64,000 nucleotides of DNA from Streptomyces sp. CNH099. GTDB taxonomy: Bacteria; Actinomycetota; Actinomycetes; Streptomycetales; Streptomycetaceae. Shown here one piece after another: positions 52,847 to 61,673 of this stretch. The stretch spans positions 248,186-312,185 of the forward strand of contig AZWL01000001.1 of the NCBI GenBank assembly GCA_000514715.1, read 5' to 3'. The first letter of the stretch is position 1; every line of letters starts with the position of its first letter. A program made the position numbers and the translations under genes. The notes beneath the pieces were generated by a model, which was given only the letters and a program-made list of their open reading frames with translations, was not told where the DNA came from and searched no databases.

Positions 52847-53941
52847 TCAGTGCCGACGTACGACGACGAAGTCGGCGAGGGCGACGAACCGTTCGCGGAT
52901 CTCGTCGGGCATCTTCACCTCGTCCAGCGAGGCGAGTGCGCTCTCGTGTTGCCTGTGCGCCTCCTCCTGGGTCCAGCGGCGTCCCCCGGCCTCTTCGATC
53001 AACGCGGCCCGGGCGGCGAATTCTTCCTCGTCGAACCCGTTCTCCGCATCGGATTTCCGGTCGTCGGTCCGTTTGGCGTCGGCGGCGAGCATCTGCGCGA
53101 GTTCGGCGGACGCCCGGCCGCCGGCGGCGAGCGCCGCGCACACCGGCAGCGACTTCTTGCGCTGGCGCAGGTCACTCCAGGCCTGCTTGCCCGTGACGGC
53201 GGGCTCGCCCCAGATGCCCAGCACGTCGTCGACCGCCTGGAAGGCCAGGCCCAGATGGAGTCCGTAGCGCTCCAGCGCGTCGGCCGCCTCGTCGCCCGCG
53301 CCGCCGAGCACGGCGCCGACGGAGCAGGCGCACGCGAGCAGCGCCCCGGTCTTGTTGCCCTCCATCTGCAGGCACTCGGCGACCGACACGCGCTCGCGGT
53401 GCTCGTACGCGATGTCCTGTGCCTGGCCGTCGATGAGCCTGCGGGTGGCGGCGTTGAGCCGGCGGGCGGCGCGCGCCGACTCGGGCGTGCCCCGTTCCAG
53501 CAGGAGTTCGCCGGCGAGCGCGAAGAGCGCGTCGCCGACGAGGACGGCCTGCGCGGGGCCGTACAGCTTCCACACGGTGTCCCGGTGGCGCCGCTTCTCG
53601 TCGCCGTCCATCAGGTCGTCGTGCAGGAGGGAGAAGTTGTGCACCAGCTCGACGGCGACGGCGCCCGGGAGCCCGGTCTCTGCGGAGGCGCCCGCGGCCT
53701 CGGCGGCGAGCAGCGCCAGGAGGGGCCGTACGGCCTTGCCGCCGTCGCCCTCGGCGGGGTTGCCGTGTGCGTCGATCCAGCCGAAGTGGTAGGCGGCGAC
53801 GGTGTCCATGGGGGGTACGAGCCGGTCGATCACGGACCGCAGCACGGGGTTCGTCAGCGCCCGGGCGTGGTCCAGCAGGGCCGGCACTGCGGCGGCGCCG
53901 GGGGTGGCCGCAATGTCGGTGTCCGGTTCGGGACGGGGCAC
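52847..53941 (-). CDS. polyprenyl (farnesyl-type) diphosphate synthase
   Basis: A 364-residue trans-prenyltransferase. The first aspartate-rich motif is HDDLMDGDEKRR and the second is VDDVLGIWG; GDALFALAGELL and a GNKTGALLACA segment agree. It condenses isopentenyl and dimethylallyl diphosphates, here presumably to farnesyl diphosphate for squalene. The GTG at 53941 follows GGAGGAG. The position between hpnE and shc is that of the S. coelicolor-type cluster (from memory). Confidence 0.93.
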   Translation of the reverse strand: MPRPEPDTDIAATPGAAAVPALLDHARALTNPVLRSVIDRLVPPMDTVAAYHFGWIDAHGNPAEGDGGKAVRPLLALLAAEAAGASAETGLPGAVAVELVHNFSLLHDDLMDGDEKRRHRDTVWKLYGPAQAVLVGDALFALAGELLLERGTPESARAARRLNAATRRLIDGQAQDIAYEHRERVSVAECLQMEGNKTGALLACACSVGAVLGGAGDEAADALERYGLHLGLAFQAVDDVLGIWGEPAVTGKQAWSDLRQRKKSLPVCAALAAGGRASAELAQMLAADAKRTDDRKSDAENGFDEEEFAARAALIEEAGGRRWTQEEAHRQHESALASLDEVKMPDEIRERFVALADFVVVRRH

Positions 53942-53964
53942 GTTCTCTCCTCCGGTGACGGATC

Positions 53965-55413
53965 TCAAACTGCTTCCAGCAGGTTCCGCGGCACTTCTCG
54001 GCCCAGTCCGCCGAGGGTCTCCCGGATCGCGGCGAGGCCGCTGAGAACGGCGCTCTCCATCGTCGCGGGCCACCCGGTGGCGGTCCACGCACCCGCAAGG
54101 GCGAGGCCGGGCGCGTGGGTTCGGGGTCCGGGGCGCAGCCGACCGACGCCCGGGGACGGGGCGAAGGTCGCGGTGCGCTCGCGGGTGACGAAGAAGTCGC
54201 GTACCCCGGCGCCGCGGGCGGCGGGCAGCAGCTTCGCCAGCTCGGGGAGGTAACGCTCGCGCAGTTCGCCGACGGGCCGCTCGATGTCGTCCTGCGCGGC
54301 GGACTGGGACACCGCCACGTACTGGCAGCCCCGGCCGTGCGGGGTGCCGGCGAGGCCGGAGACGTCCGTGCGGTCGAAGATCCACTGTACGGGGGTGCCG
54401 ACCGCGGCGACGAACGGGGCGTGCAGCACCCGGCGGTCGTACACGACGTGCAGGTTGAGGATCGGCGCGGTGCCGATCTGCAGGAGCCGGTCCTTGTGGT
54501 CGAGCGCGCCGGCCGGCAGCAGCCCGTGCGCCTCGCGCTGCGGTACGGCCAGGACCACGGCGTCGGCGTCGAGGGTCGTCGCCCCGGCCCGGCCCGCGCG
54601 TTCGGGTCCGGCCGCCACGCCGACCTGCCAGCCGCCGTCCGGCGCCCGGTGCAGCCCGGTCGCGCGGGTGCGCCGCAGGATGCGGACGCCGACCCGCTCC
54701 AGCCGGCGGCGGGCGAGCGTGTCGTGCAGCTCGCCGAGCGGCACGTGGGCCCAGCCGATGTCGGCGGCGCCCCGCTCGGTCAGCAGTCCGGTCCTGAACA
54801 CCATCGCGGCCAGCCCCAGCGAGGCGTCGGGCGCGTAGGCGTTGAGGGTGGCGACGCCGACCAGGTCCCACAGCGCCTCGACGGCGCGGGGCGACTGCCC
54901 GTGCCGGTGCAGCCAGCCGGCGAAGTCCACGCCGTCCAGGGCGGGGTCGGCGGGGTCGAGCCGCTTCAGCGCCAGTGCGGCGCGGCCCACGCTCGCGCGC
55001 TCCGCGAGCGACAGGTGGGGGTAGCGGGCGAGGCCGGCGGCGAGGTGCAGCGGCACCGGGAGGTCGGTGCGGCCGAGCCGGCCGGTCCGCGGGCCGGTGC
55101 CCTTGCGGGACGGCCTGGCGGCGTCGAGAACGGGCACGTCCAGGCGGTCCTGCAGCGGCGCGAGCCCGCTGCCGCCGACCTCGTCGAGGAACCACCGGTA
55201 CGCGGCGCAGCAGCGCAGGTAGACGTGCTGGCCGTTGTCGACGGTGAGGTCGCCGCGGCGGAAGGAGAAGGCGAGCCCGCCCAGGCGCGGCCGGCCTTCG
55301 AGGAGCGTGACGTCGAGCCCGGCGTCGGCGAGCCCCATCGCGGCGGTCATCCCGGCGAGCCCGCCGCCGACGACCACGGCCCGCGGCCGCCGGTCGGGGC
55401 CGGAGTCCGCCAT
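53965..55413 (-). CDS. hpnE: hydroxysqualene dehydroxylase
   Basis: A 482-residue FAD-dependent amine-oxidase-fold enzyme. The dinucleotide-binding motif VVVGGGLAGMTAA is at about residues 12-24, followed by LLEGRPRLGGLAFSF, and the FAD-contacting ALAGAWTATGWPATMESAVLSG at the C-terminus. HpnE converts hydroxysqualene to squalene. The ATG at 55413 has GGGGAGG upstream and shares a base with the stop of the small ORF at 55413-55646. Confidence 0.92.
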   Translation of the reverse strand: MADSGPDRRPRAVVVGGGLAGMTAAMGLADAGLDVTLLEGRPRLGGLAFSFRRGDLTVDNGQHVYLRCCAAYRWFLDEVGGSGLAPLQDRLDVPVLDAARPSRKGTGPRTGRLGRTDLPVPLHLAAGLARYPHLSLAERASVGRAALALKRLDPADPALDGVDFAGWLHRHGQSPRAVEALWDLVGVATLNAYAPDASLGLAAMVFRTGLLTERGAADIGWAHVPLGELHDTLARRRLERVGVRILRRTRATGLHRAPDGGWQVGVAAGPERAGRAGATTLDADAVVLAVPQREAHGLLPAGALDHKDRLLQIGTAPILNLHVVYDRRVLHAPFVAAVGTPVQWIFDRTDVSGLAGTPHGRGCQYVAVSQSAAQDDIERPVGELRERYLPELAKLLPAARGAGVRDFFVTRERTATFAPSPGVGRLRPGPRTHAPGLALAGAWTATGWPATMESAVLSGLAAIRETLGGLGREVPRNLLEAV

Positions 55414-55646
55414 CAGCGGCCACCTCCCCATCCGTGTCGACACCCACTATGTCTGGCCCGTGCGGCGGGAGCGCACACCTTGCGGTGCGGCGGCGCGCCG
55501 CGCTGCGCACCGCGCGCCCCCGGGCACGCCGGGGGCGCCGCCGGGCGCCCCCGATCCGCCTCGCGCGCGGCGTTTACCGGCCCGTTCGCGCGTCCGTGCG
55601 ACCGGTCGTCCGCGGGGGCGACGGGCAGCGCGGGCGGGGGGCTCAC
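55413..55646 (-). CDS. small translationally coupled ORF between hpnD and hpnE (hypothetical)
   Basis: A 77-residue Pro/Ala/Arg-rich frame. Its GTG overlaps the hpnD stop (GTGA) and its stop overlaps the hpnE start (TGATG), the same junction geometry as the real genes of this operon. Third-position GC is high over the first 55 codons, then drops over the last 20, where promoter-like sequence may lie instead. Three cysteines are present; no domain is recognised. From memory, S. coelicolor also has a small gene at this place. It could be a chance frame. Confidence 0.4.
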   Translation of the reverse strand: MSPPPALPVAPADDRSHGRANGPVNAAREADRGRPAAPPACPGARGAQRGAPPHRKVCAPAARARHSGCRHGWGGGR

Positions 55647-56578
55647 CGGGCCCTCCGGCTCGCCTGGCGGGCGTCGACGCCGGCGAGGCCGCGGACGGCG
55701 ACGTAGGCCTTCTCCCGGCCCGGCAGCGACACCCGCCCGCGCAGGACGGCCGCGGGGTCGGCGGCGATCCGCTCCAGCAGCCGGTGGTAGATGCCGGCCA
55801 TCGCCGCGACGCAGGCGCCGCTGCGCCGGTCCAGCATGGGCAGCAGCCGGTAGCCGTCGGCGAACAGCGCGCGGGCGCGGCGCACCTCGTACTGCACCAG
55901 GCCGGGAAAGTCCGAGCCGGGCGGCGCGGCGTCGCCGTGGAAGCCCGCGGCGCAGCCGAACTTGGCCAGGTCGACGGCCGGCAGGTAGGTGCGGCCCTCG
56001 GCGGCGTCCTCGCGCAGGTCCCGCAGGATGTTCGTCAGCTGCAGGGCGAGCCCCAGTGTGTCGGCGTAGTCAGGGGCGCGCTCGGCGTGCCGTGCGCCGG
56101 GCACGGTGCCGAACACACCCAGCGACAGCCGCCCGATGGCGCCCGCCACACAGCGGCAGTAGTCCTTCAGGTCCTCCCAGGTCTCGTACTCCTCGCCGCG
56201 CACGTCCGCGAGGACGCCGTCGATCAGCTCGTCGAGCGCGCCGAGCGGGATCGGGAACCGGCGCGCGGCGTGGGCGAGCGCCACGGCGACGGGGTCGGTG
56301 TCGTCCTCGGCCACCCGGCCGGCCCGGATCCGGTCCAGCTGCCGCCGGGTGTCCTCCAGCCGGACGCGCTTCTCGCCGGGCGCCAGCTCGCCGTCGCCGA
56401 TGTCGTCCACGCGGCGCGAGAAGGCGTACAGCGCGGACATCGCCAGCCGCTTGTCGTACGGCAGGAGTCTGATGCCGTACGCGAAGTTCCGGGCCTGCTG
56501 GCCGGTGACGGCCTCGCAGTACCGGTACGCGGTGAGCACCGGTGCGGATGCGTAGGCCGCGCGCGACGACGTGGTCAC
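55643..56578 (-). CDS. hpnD: presqualene diphosphate synthase
   Basis: A 311-residue squalene/phytoene-synthase-fold enzyme. Both aspartate motifs are intact: SRRVDDIGDGE and LQLTNILRDLREDAAEGRTYLP. HpnD condenses two farnesyl diphosphates to presqualene diphosphate, the first step of the HpnCDE squalene route. The GTG start at 56578 is 7 bp after the hpnC stop. Confidence 0.93.
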   Translation of the reverse strand: MTTSSRAAYASAPVLTAYRYCEAVTGQQARNFAYGIRLLPYDKRLAMSALYAFSRRVDDIGDGELAPGEKRVRLEDTRRQLDRIRAGRVAEDDTDPVAVALAHAARRFPIPLGALDELIDGVLADVRGEEYETWEDLKDYCRCVAGAIGRLSLGVFGTVPGARHAERAPDYADTLGLALQLTNILRDLREDAAEGRTYLPAVDLAKFGCAAGFHGDAAPPGSDFPGLVQYEVRRARALFADGYRLLPMLDRRSGACVAAMAGIYHRLLERIAADPAAVLRGRVSLPGREKAYVAVRGLAGVDARQASRRAR

Positions 56579-56585
56579 GGTGCGG

Positions 56586-57527
56586 TCACCCCTCTCGTCG
56601 CAGGGTCGACCCCACCTCGCGCAGCAGCCTGCGCCGGGTGGGCTTCGGGGGTCCGGGGAGCACGTCGTGGCCGGCGGCGGCGACGGCGGCGAGGGCCGCG
56701 CGGCCCCCGCCCACGAAGCCGGCGAGCAGCAGCCGCAGCCGGCCGCGCACGCTGCCGACGAGGGGGGCGCCCTCGTCGAGGAGCCGGGCGGCGCGGGCGG
56801 CCTCGTACCGGATCAGGGCGCGCACCGGCTCGCCGGCGTGCGGGCGGGCGAGGTCGGCCTCGGTGACGCCGAAGCGGCGCATGTCCTCGGCCGGGAGGTA
56901 GATCCGGTCCCGGCCCAGGTCCTCGGCCACGTCCTGGATGTGCTCGACGATCTGCAGGGCGGTGCAGATCGCGTCCGAGCGCCGGATGCGCTCGGGGCTC
57001 TCGGTGCCGGTCACGGCGAGGACCAGCCGGCCGACCGGGTTGGCGGACAGCTCGCAGTATCCCGCCAGCTCCGCGTAGGTCTCGTAGCGCCGCACCTTCT
57101 GGTCCTGCCGGTTGGCCTGGAGCAGGCCGAGGAACGGCTGCGGGGAGAGCCGGTGGCGGCGGACGGTGGGCCGCAGCCGGCGCAGCAGGGGGTGGCCGGG
57201 GGCCGCGCCGCTGCCGCTGCCGCTGCCGCTGCCGAAGACACGGTCCAGGTCGGCCTCCAGCGCGTCGAGGAGCGCGAGCGGGTCGTCGGCCTCGTCCGGG
57301 CCCAGGCCGAGTGCGGCGGCGTCGGCGCCGCCGGGGGCGAGGTCGCCGTCGCCGATGTCGTCGACGAGCCGGGCGTAGCCGTAGAGCGCCATGAGGTCGG
57401 CGCGCCAGGCGCGGGGCAGGAAGAACGGCGCCACGGGGAAGTTCTCGTCGGCGGCCTGGCCGAGTACGGCGCGCGACGGAGCGTCGTCCGCCGCGGTCAC
57501 CGTCGGCTGCCCTGGGCTGCCGCCCAC
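56586..57527 (-). CDS. hpnC: hydroxysqualene synthase
   Basis: A 313-residue member of the squalene/phytoene synthase family. HpnC marks are ENFPVAPFFLP, ARLVDDIGDGD and LQIVEHIQDVAEDLGRDRIYLP. It turns presqualene diphosphate into hydroxysqualene. A Gly-Ser repeat at about residues 98-106 is encoded by the hexanucleotide microsatellite at 57207-57234. Two GTG starts are possible: 57527, without a clear ribosome site, and 57500, which overlaps the stop of a 26-codon leader ORF. It is the first enzyme gene of the hopanoid operon. Confidence 0.9.
   Translation of the reverse strand: MGGSPGQPTVTAADDAPSRAVLGQAADENFPVAPFFLPRAWRADLMALYGYARLVDDIGDGDLAPGGADAAALGLGPDEADDPLALLDALEADLDRVFGSGSGSGSGAAPGHPLLRRLRPTVRRHRLSPQPFLGLLQANRQDQKVRRYETYAELAGYCELSANPVGRLVLAVTGTESPERIRRSDAICTALQIVEHIQDVAEDLGRDRIYLPAEDMRRFGVTEADLARPHAGEPVRALIRYEAARAARLLDEGAPLVGSVRGRLRLLLAGFVGGGRAALAAVAAAGHDVLPGPPKPTRRRLLREVGSTLRREG
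57207..57234. repeat. hexanucleotide microsatellite (GCCGCT)x4.7 inside hpnC
   Basis: Four full copies and a partial copy of GCCGCT. On the coding strand they give alternating Ser and Gly in what should be a surface loop. Changes in copy number would keep the frame. Confidence 0.9.
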
Positions 57528-57577
57528 GGGGCGCAGACGGCGGGCACACCTTCGAGCTGGGGTTTCGTCTTCGCCAT
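57497..57577 (-). CDS. 26-residue leader ORF coupled to hpnC (hypothetical)
   Basis: An ATG at 57577 with GGGAGG upstream opens a 26-codon frame beginning MAKTKPQLEG; its stop overlaps the inner GTG start of hpnC at 57500 (GTGA). Such coupling would set hpnC translation. Length is too short for a domain, and chance cannot be excluded. Confidence 0.3.
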   Translation of the reverse strand: MAKTKPQLEGVPAVCAPWAAAQGSRR

Positions 57578-57819
57578 AGCCGTCACGCCTCCCGTTCTAC
57601 ACCGCGGACCCAGATGTGCCCATTCCGGACACGCCGCCGCCGGCGTCGTGACCCGGGCAGGCCCGGGGCGACCCCCAAGCTCCCTTATCGCCCACATGCC
57701 GCCAAACAGCACCGGTCCAGCGTACGCCGTACAGGACAAAGTCGCGGCATGCGGTGCCCGCCTCAATCCCCGCGCGTCCCCCGGAGCGCGAAACGCCGCC
57801 CTGCGCAAGGGTTTTGCCG

Positions 57820-58479
57820 TCACCGGGTGAGACCGTCCAGGATCGTGGTGAGCGCGCGGTCCACGATCACGTCGCGCTGCGGGGGCGGCACGTCGTGCAG
57901 CGGCCCGTCGAGGATCAGCATGGCGAGCCCGTGCGCCGAGGACCAGGCGGCGAACTCCGCGCCCGTCCGCGCGCCCGGCCGCATCGCCCCGGCGGCGTCG
58001 ATGGCGTCGATGGCCTCGACGAGCAGGAGGAAGGAGCGGGCGTCCCCCGGGCCCGCCTGCGCCGCCCCGCCCTCGTCGGTCCACTTCTCCCGGTCGGTCC
58101 CGACCCGGCAGAAGGCCGTGCGGTACATGCCCGGCTCGGTGACCGCGAAGCGGACGTAGCCGAGGCCGAGCGCCATCAGCCGGGCCTTGGCGGCCTCGGC
58201 CGGATCGCCGCCGGCGGGCGGCGCGGTCTCGGCGAGCACGGCCTCCATGGAGTCCGCCAGCCGCCGCTGGCCCTCGTCCTTGACGGCCCGGAGCAGGTCG
58301 GCCTGGTTGGCGAAGTGGCGGTACGCGGCCGTCGGCGACACGCCGACGCGGCGGGCGGCCTCGCGCAGCACGACCGCCTCGGGCCCGCCGCCGCGGGCGA
58401 GCTCCGAGGCCGCCTCGACGAGCGCGTTCCGCAGGTCCCCGTGGTGGTAGCCGGCCTTCGCGCCCCTGACCTCGCTCAT
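57820..58479 (-). CDS. TetR-family transcriptional regulator
   Basis: A 219-residue repressor. The TetR helix-turn-helix lies at about residues 10-55: YHHGDLRNALVEAASEL followed by LREAARRVGVSPTAAYRHFANQADLL. The C-terminal domain (TetR_C, WHG-type, with YVRFAVTEPGMYRTAF) binds the ligand. It diverges from the MMPL transporter gene, with two matching 19-bp operators in the 85-bp gap. It is upstream of hpnC on the same strand, 293 bp away, so read-through into the hopanoid operon is possible. Confidence 0.9.
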   Translation of the reverse strand: MSEVRGAKAGYHHGDLRNALVEAASELARGGGPEAVVLREAARRVGVSPTAAYRHFANQADLLRAVKDEGQRRLADSMEAVLAETAPPAGGDPAEAAKARLMALGLGYVRFAVTEPGMYRTAFCRVGTDREKWTDEGGAAQAGPGDARSFLLLVEAIDAIDAAGAMRPGARTGAEFAAWSSAHGLAMLILDGPLHDVPPPQRDVIVDRALTTILDGLTR

Positions 58480-58495
58480 AGTCGCATCATGCCTC

Positions 58496-58548
58496 ATGTT
58501 GACAGCATTAACATCACCTGCGAGGGTCAATGTTAACGCCATAAACAT
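58496..58548. promoter_or_regulatory. two TetR-type operators between tetR and the MMPL gene
   Basis: ATGTTGACAGCATTAACAT at 58496-58514 and ATGTTAACGCCATAAACAT at 58530-58548 share 15 of 19 bases and the symmetric ends ATGTT-N9-AACAT. The first contains TTGACA (58499-58504), a likely -35 for the MMPL gene, with GAGGGT 17 bp downstream as a weak -10. Confidence 0.7.
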
Positions 58549-58564
58549 GGGGAAGGGGAGCACC

Positions 58565-60784
58565 GTGCTGACACGCGTTGCGGAACTCGTACTGCGCAGG
58601 ACCCGGCTCGTACTCACGCTCGCCGCCGTGGCGGTCGTCGCCATGGCGGCGCTCGGCTTCGGCGCCTTCGGCAAGCTCAGCGCCGGCGGCTTCAGCGATC
58701 CGGGGTCACCGTCGGCCAGAGCACAGGAGGTGATCGACGACAGGTTCGGGGGCGATACGAACCTGGTCCTGCTCGTCTCCGCCGAGTCCGGGGGGATCGG
58801 CGGCCAGGCGGCCCGCGAGCGCGGGCTGGAGGTGACCGAGGGGCTGCGGGCGGAGCCCGCCGTCGGCAACGTCATGTCGTACTGGGACCGCGGCGGCGAG
58901 GGGCTGACCTCGACGGACGGGAGCCGGGCCCTCGTCCTCGCGCACGTCGCCGGGGGCGACGAGAAGGAGGCCGACAACGCGCAGGAGCTGACCGACGAGT
59001 ACGCCGGCACCCGCGACGGCGTCACCGTCCGGGCCGGCGGCGGGGCCGCGGTGAGCAACGACGTGTCCGCCCAGGTCGCCGCCGACCTGGCGCTGGCCGA
59101 GTCGATCGCCGTGCCCGTCACCCTCGTGCTGCTCGTCCTCGCCTTCGGCAGCGTCGTCGCGGCGCTGCTGCCGCTGGCGATCGGCCTGGTCGCCATCTTC
59201 GGCACCTTCGCCGAGCTGTGGGTGCTGGGCAGCCTCACCGACGTCTCGGTGTTCTCGGTCAACCTCACCATCGCGCTCGGCCTGGGTCTGGGCATCGACT
59301 ACGGGCTGCTGCTGGTCAGCCGGTTCCGCGAGCAGCTGGCCGCGGGCGATCCGGTGCCGGAGGCGATCCGGCGGACGGTGTCGACCGCGGGCCGTACGAT
59401 CGCGTTCTCCTCCGCGACGATCGTCGCCGCGCTGGCCGCGCTGCTGGTCTTCCCGCAGTACTTCCTGCGCTCCTTCGCCTACGCCGGCATCGGCGTCGTG
59501 GCGATCGCCGCGGTCAGCGCGCTGGTGATCATCCCCGCGCTGCTCGCCGTCCTCGGCCACCGCGTCAACCGCGGCCGGGTGCCGGGCGGGCGGGCCATGC
59601 GCCGCGCCGACGCGCCGCTGTGGGGCCGGGTCGCGGGGGCCGTGATGCGCCGGCCCGCGCTCACCGCGCTCCCGGTACTCGGCGTGCTGCTGCTGGCCGC
59701 CGCCCCGCTGCTGGGCGTCAGCTACGGCACCCCGGACGAGCGGGTGCTCCCGGAGAGCGCGCAGAGCCGGCAGGTGGCCACCGCGCTGCGGGAGGACTTC
59801 GCCGTCGACGACAGCACCGCGATCGACGTCGTCGCCACCGGCGCCGTCAGCGGACCCGGGCTCGCTCGTTACGCCACCGAGCTGTCCCGGCTGGACGGCG
59901 TCGCCCGCGTCGACGCCAGCAACGGCTCGTACACCGACGGCGCGGCCGGCCCGGCGGGCCCGGCCGCCGCCGCCCTCGGCCGCCCCGACGCCCAGCGGCT
60001 CACGGTCTCCGTCGAGCCGGCGCCCAAGTCGGGCGCGGCGCAGGAGCTGGTCGCGGACGTGCGCGCGGTGCCCGCGCCGGACGGCGTGGAGACCCTGGTC
60101 GGCGGCACCGACGCGGAGCTGGTCGACGCCAAGGACAGCATCGGCGGCCGGCTGCCGCTGGCCGTCGGGATGGTCCTGGTCACCACGTTCGTCCTGCTGT
60201 TCCTCTTCACCGGCAGCGTCGTCCAGCCGCTGCGTGCGGTCGTCCTCAACGCCGTCAGCCTGGCCGCGGCCATGGGCGTGATGGTGTGGATCTTCCAGGA
60301 CGGCCACCTCAGCGGGCTGCTGGGCTTCACGCCGCAGCCGATGGACACGGCGATGACCGTACTCATGTTCTGCATCGCCTTCGGCCTGTCGATGGACTAC
60401 GAGGTCTTCCTCACCAGCCGGATCAAGGAGCTGCACGACGCGGGCGCGGACACCGCCACCGCGGTGACGAACGGGCTGGCCCGCACCGGCCGGATCGTGA
60501 CGATGGCCGCCGGGCTGCTGGCCGTCAGCTTCTTCGCCTTCGGCACCGGCGAGGTCAGCTTCCTGCAGATGTTCGGCCTGGGCAGCGGGCTCGCCATCCT
60601 CATCGACGCGGTCGCGGTGCGCGGCGTGCTGGTCCCGGCCGCGATGCGGCTGCTGGGCGAGCGCGCGTGGTACGCGCCGCGCCGGCTGCGCCGGATCCAC
60701 CGGCGGGTGGGCCTGAGCGAGTCCGGGCCCGGCCCCCGCGGCGGGTCCGGGCGGGAGCCGGAGCGCACCCCCGCGGGGGTGTGA
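58565..60784 (+). CDS. MMPL-family RND transporter
   Basis: A 739-residue membrane transporter with two repeats of one helix, an extracellular loop and five or so helices. The proton-relay motifs are GLGIDYGLLLVSRFRE in the first half and AFGLSMDYEVFLTSRIKE in the second. MMPL proteins export lipids, lipid-linked compounds or drugs. The GTG at 58565 has GGGGAG four bases upstream; an ATG at 58547 would overlap the operator and lacks a site. Control by the divergent TetR is inferred. Closeness to the hopanoid operon recalls HpnN, an RND hopanoid transporter in Gram-negatives. Confidence 0.9.
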   Translation: MLTRVAELVLRRTRLVLTLAAVAVVAMAALGFGAFGKLSAGGFSDPGSPSARAQEVIDDRFGGDTNLVLLVSAESGGIGGQAARERGLEVTEGLRAEPAVGNVMSYWDRGGEGLTSTDGSRALVLAHVAGGDEKEADNAQELTDEYAGTRDGVTVRAGGGAAVSNDVSAQVAADLALAESIAVPVTLVLLVLAFGSVVAALLPLAIGLVAIFGTFAELWVLGSLTDVSVFSVNLTIALGLGLGIDYGLLLVSRFREQLAAGDPVPEAIRRTVSTAGRTIAFSSATIVAALAALLVFPQYFLRSFAYAGIGVVAIAAVSALVIIPALLAVLGHRVNRGRVPGGRAMRRADAPLWGRVAGAVMRRPALTALPVLGVLLLAAAPLLGVSYGTPDERVLPESAQSRQVATALREDFAVDDSTAIDVVATGAVSGPGLARYATELSRLDGVARVDASNGSYTDGAAGPAGPAAAALGRPDAQRLTVSVEPAPKSGAAQELVADVRAVPAPDGVETLVGGTDAELVDAKDSIGGRLPLAVGMVLVTTFVLLFLFTGSVVQPLRAVVLNAVSLAAAMGVMVWIFQDGHLSGLLGFTPQPMDTAMTVLMFCIAFGLSMDYEVFLTSRIKELHDAGADTATAVTNGLARTGRIVTMAAGLLAVSFFAFGTGEVSFLQMFGLGSGLAILIDAVAVRGVLVPAAMRLLGERAWYAPRRLRRIHRRVGLSESGPGPRGGSGREPERTPAGV

Positions 60785-60796
60785 CCGCGTCGACGC

Positions 60797-60836
60797 ACGA
60801 CGAGGGCCCCGCCGTACGCGGCGGGGCCCTCGTCGT
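60797..60836. terminator. bidirectional terminator between MMPL and polysaccharide ABC genes
   Basis: ACGACGAGGGCCCCGCCG and its exact complement enclose TACG, an 18-bp perfect stem between two converging genes. It can serve both. Confidence 0.85.
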
Positions 60837-60848
60837 CCGTACGCGCGG

Positions 60849-61673
60849 CTACCGCTTGGCGAACTCCTGATACGCCTTCAGCACCTCGTCCGTCGGGCCG
60901 TCCATCACCAACTCGCCCTTCTCCAGCCACAGCACCCGGTCGCAGGTGTCGCGGATGGACTTGTTGGTGTGGCTGACCAGGAACACCGTGCCGGCCTCCT
61001 TGCGCAGCTCGCGCAGCCGGGCCTCGGAGCGCTTGCGGAACCTCAGGTCGCCGGTGGCCAGCGCCTCGTCGATCATCAGCACCTCGTGGTCCTTGGCCGC
61101 GGCGATGGAGAACCGCAGCCGGGCGGCCATGCCGGAGGAGTACGTCCGCATGGGCAGGGTGATGAAGTCGCCCTTCTCGTTGATGCCGGAGAAGTCGACG
61201 ATGCTCTGGTACCGCTCGCGGATCTGCTCGCGGGTCATGCCCATCGCCAGCCCGCCGAGCATCACGTTCCGCTCGCCGGTCAGGTCGTTCATCAGCGCCG
61301 CGTTGACGCCGAGCAGCGAGGGCTGGCCGTTGGTGTAGACCTTGCCGCTGTGCGCGGGCAGCACGCCGGCGATGGCCTTCAGCAGCGTCGACTTGCCGGA
61401 GCCGTTGGAGCCGATCAGGCCGATGGCCTGGCCGCGGTACGCCGTGAAGCTCACCCCGCGCACGGCGTGCACCTCGCGCACCCGGTTCTTCCGCTCCCGG
61501 CGCACGATCCGGTTCAGCGCGGCGGAGCCGCTGCCCTTGCCCCGGGACCCGCCGCCCTGCACCCGGTAGACGATGTGCAGGTCGTCCGCGATGACCGTGG
61601 GCACCCGCGCCTCGTCCCCGCCGTCGGGGGCGTCGGCCTCGGTACGGCTCGTCGGATGTTCAGCCACGGCCAT
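60849..61673 (-). CDS. polysaccharide/teichoic-acid ABC exporter ATPase (TagH type)
   Basis: A 274-residue ATP-binding subunit. Walker A is GSNGSGKST, the signature is YSSGMAARL and Walker B is VLMIDEAL; SHTNKSIRDTC is the H-loop. The N-terminal IVYRVQGGG and late tail match ATPases that export wall teichoic acid or O-antigen-like glycans. It overlaps the permease gene by 14 bp. The start is the ATG at 61673. Confidence 0.92.
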   Translation of the reverse strand: MAVAEHPTSRTEADAPDGGDEARVPTVIADDLHIVYRVQGGGSRGKGSGSAALNRIVRRERKNRVREVHAVRGVSFTAYRGQAIGLIGSNGSGKSTLLKAIAGVLPAHSGKVYTNGQPSLLGVNAALMNDLTGERNVMLGGLAMGMTREQIRERYQSIVDFSGINEKGDFITLPMRTYSSGMAARLRFSIAAAKDHEVLMIDEALATGDLRFRKRSEARLRELRKEAGTVFLVSHTNKSIRDTCDRVLWLEKGELVMDGPTDEVLKAYQEFAKR

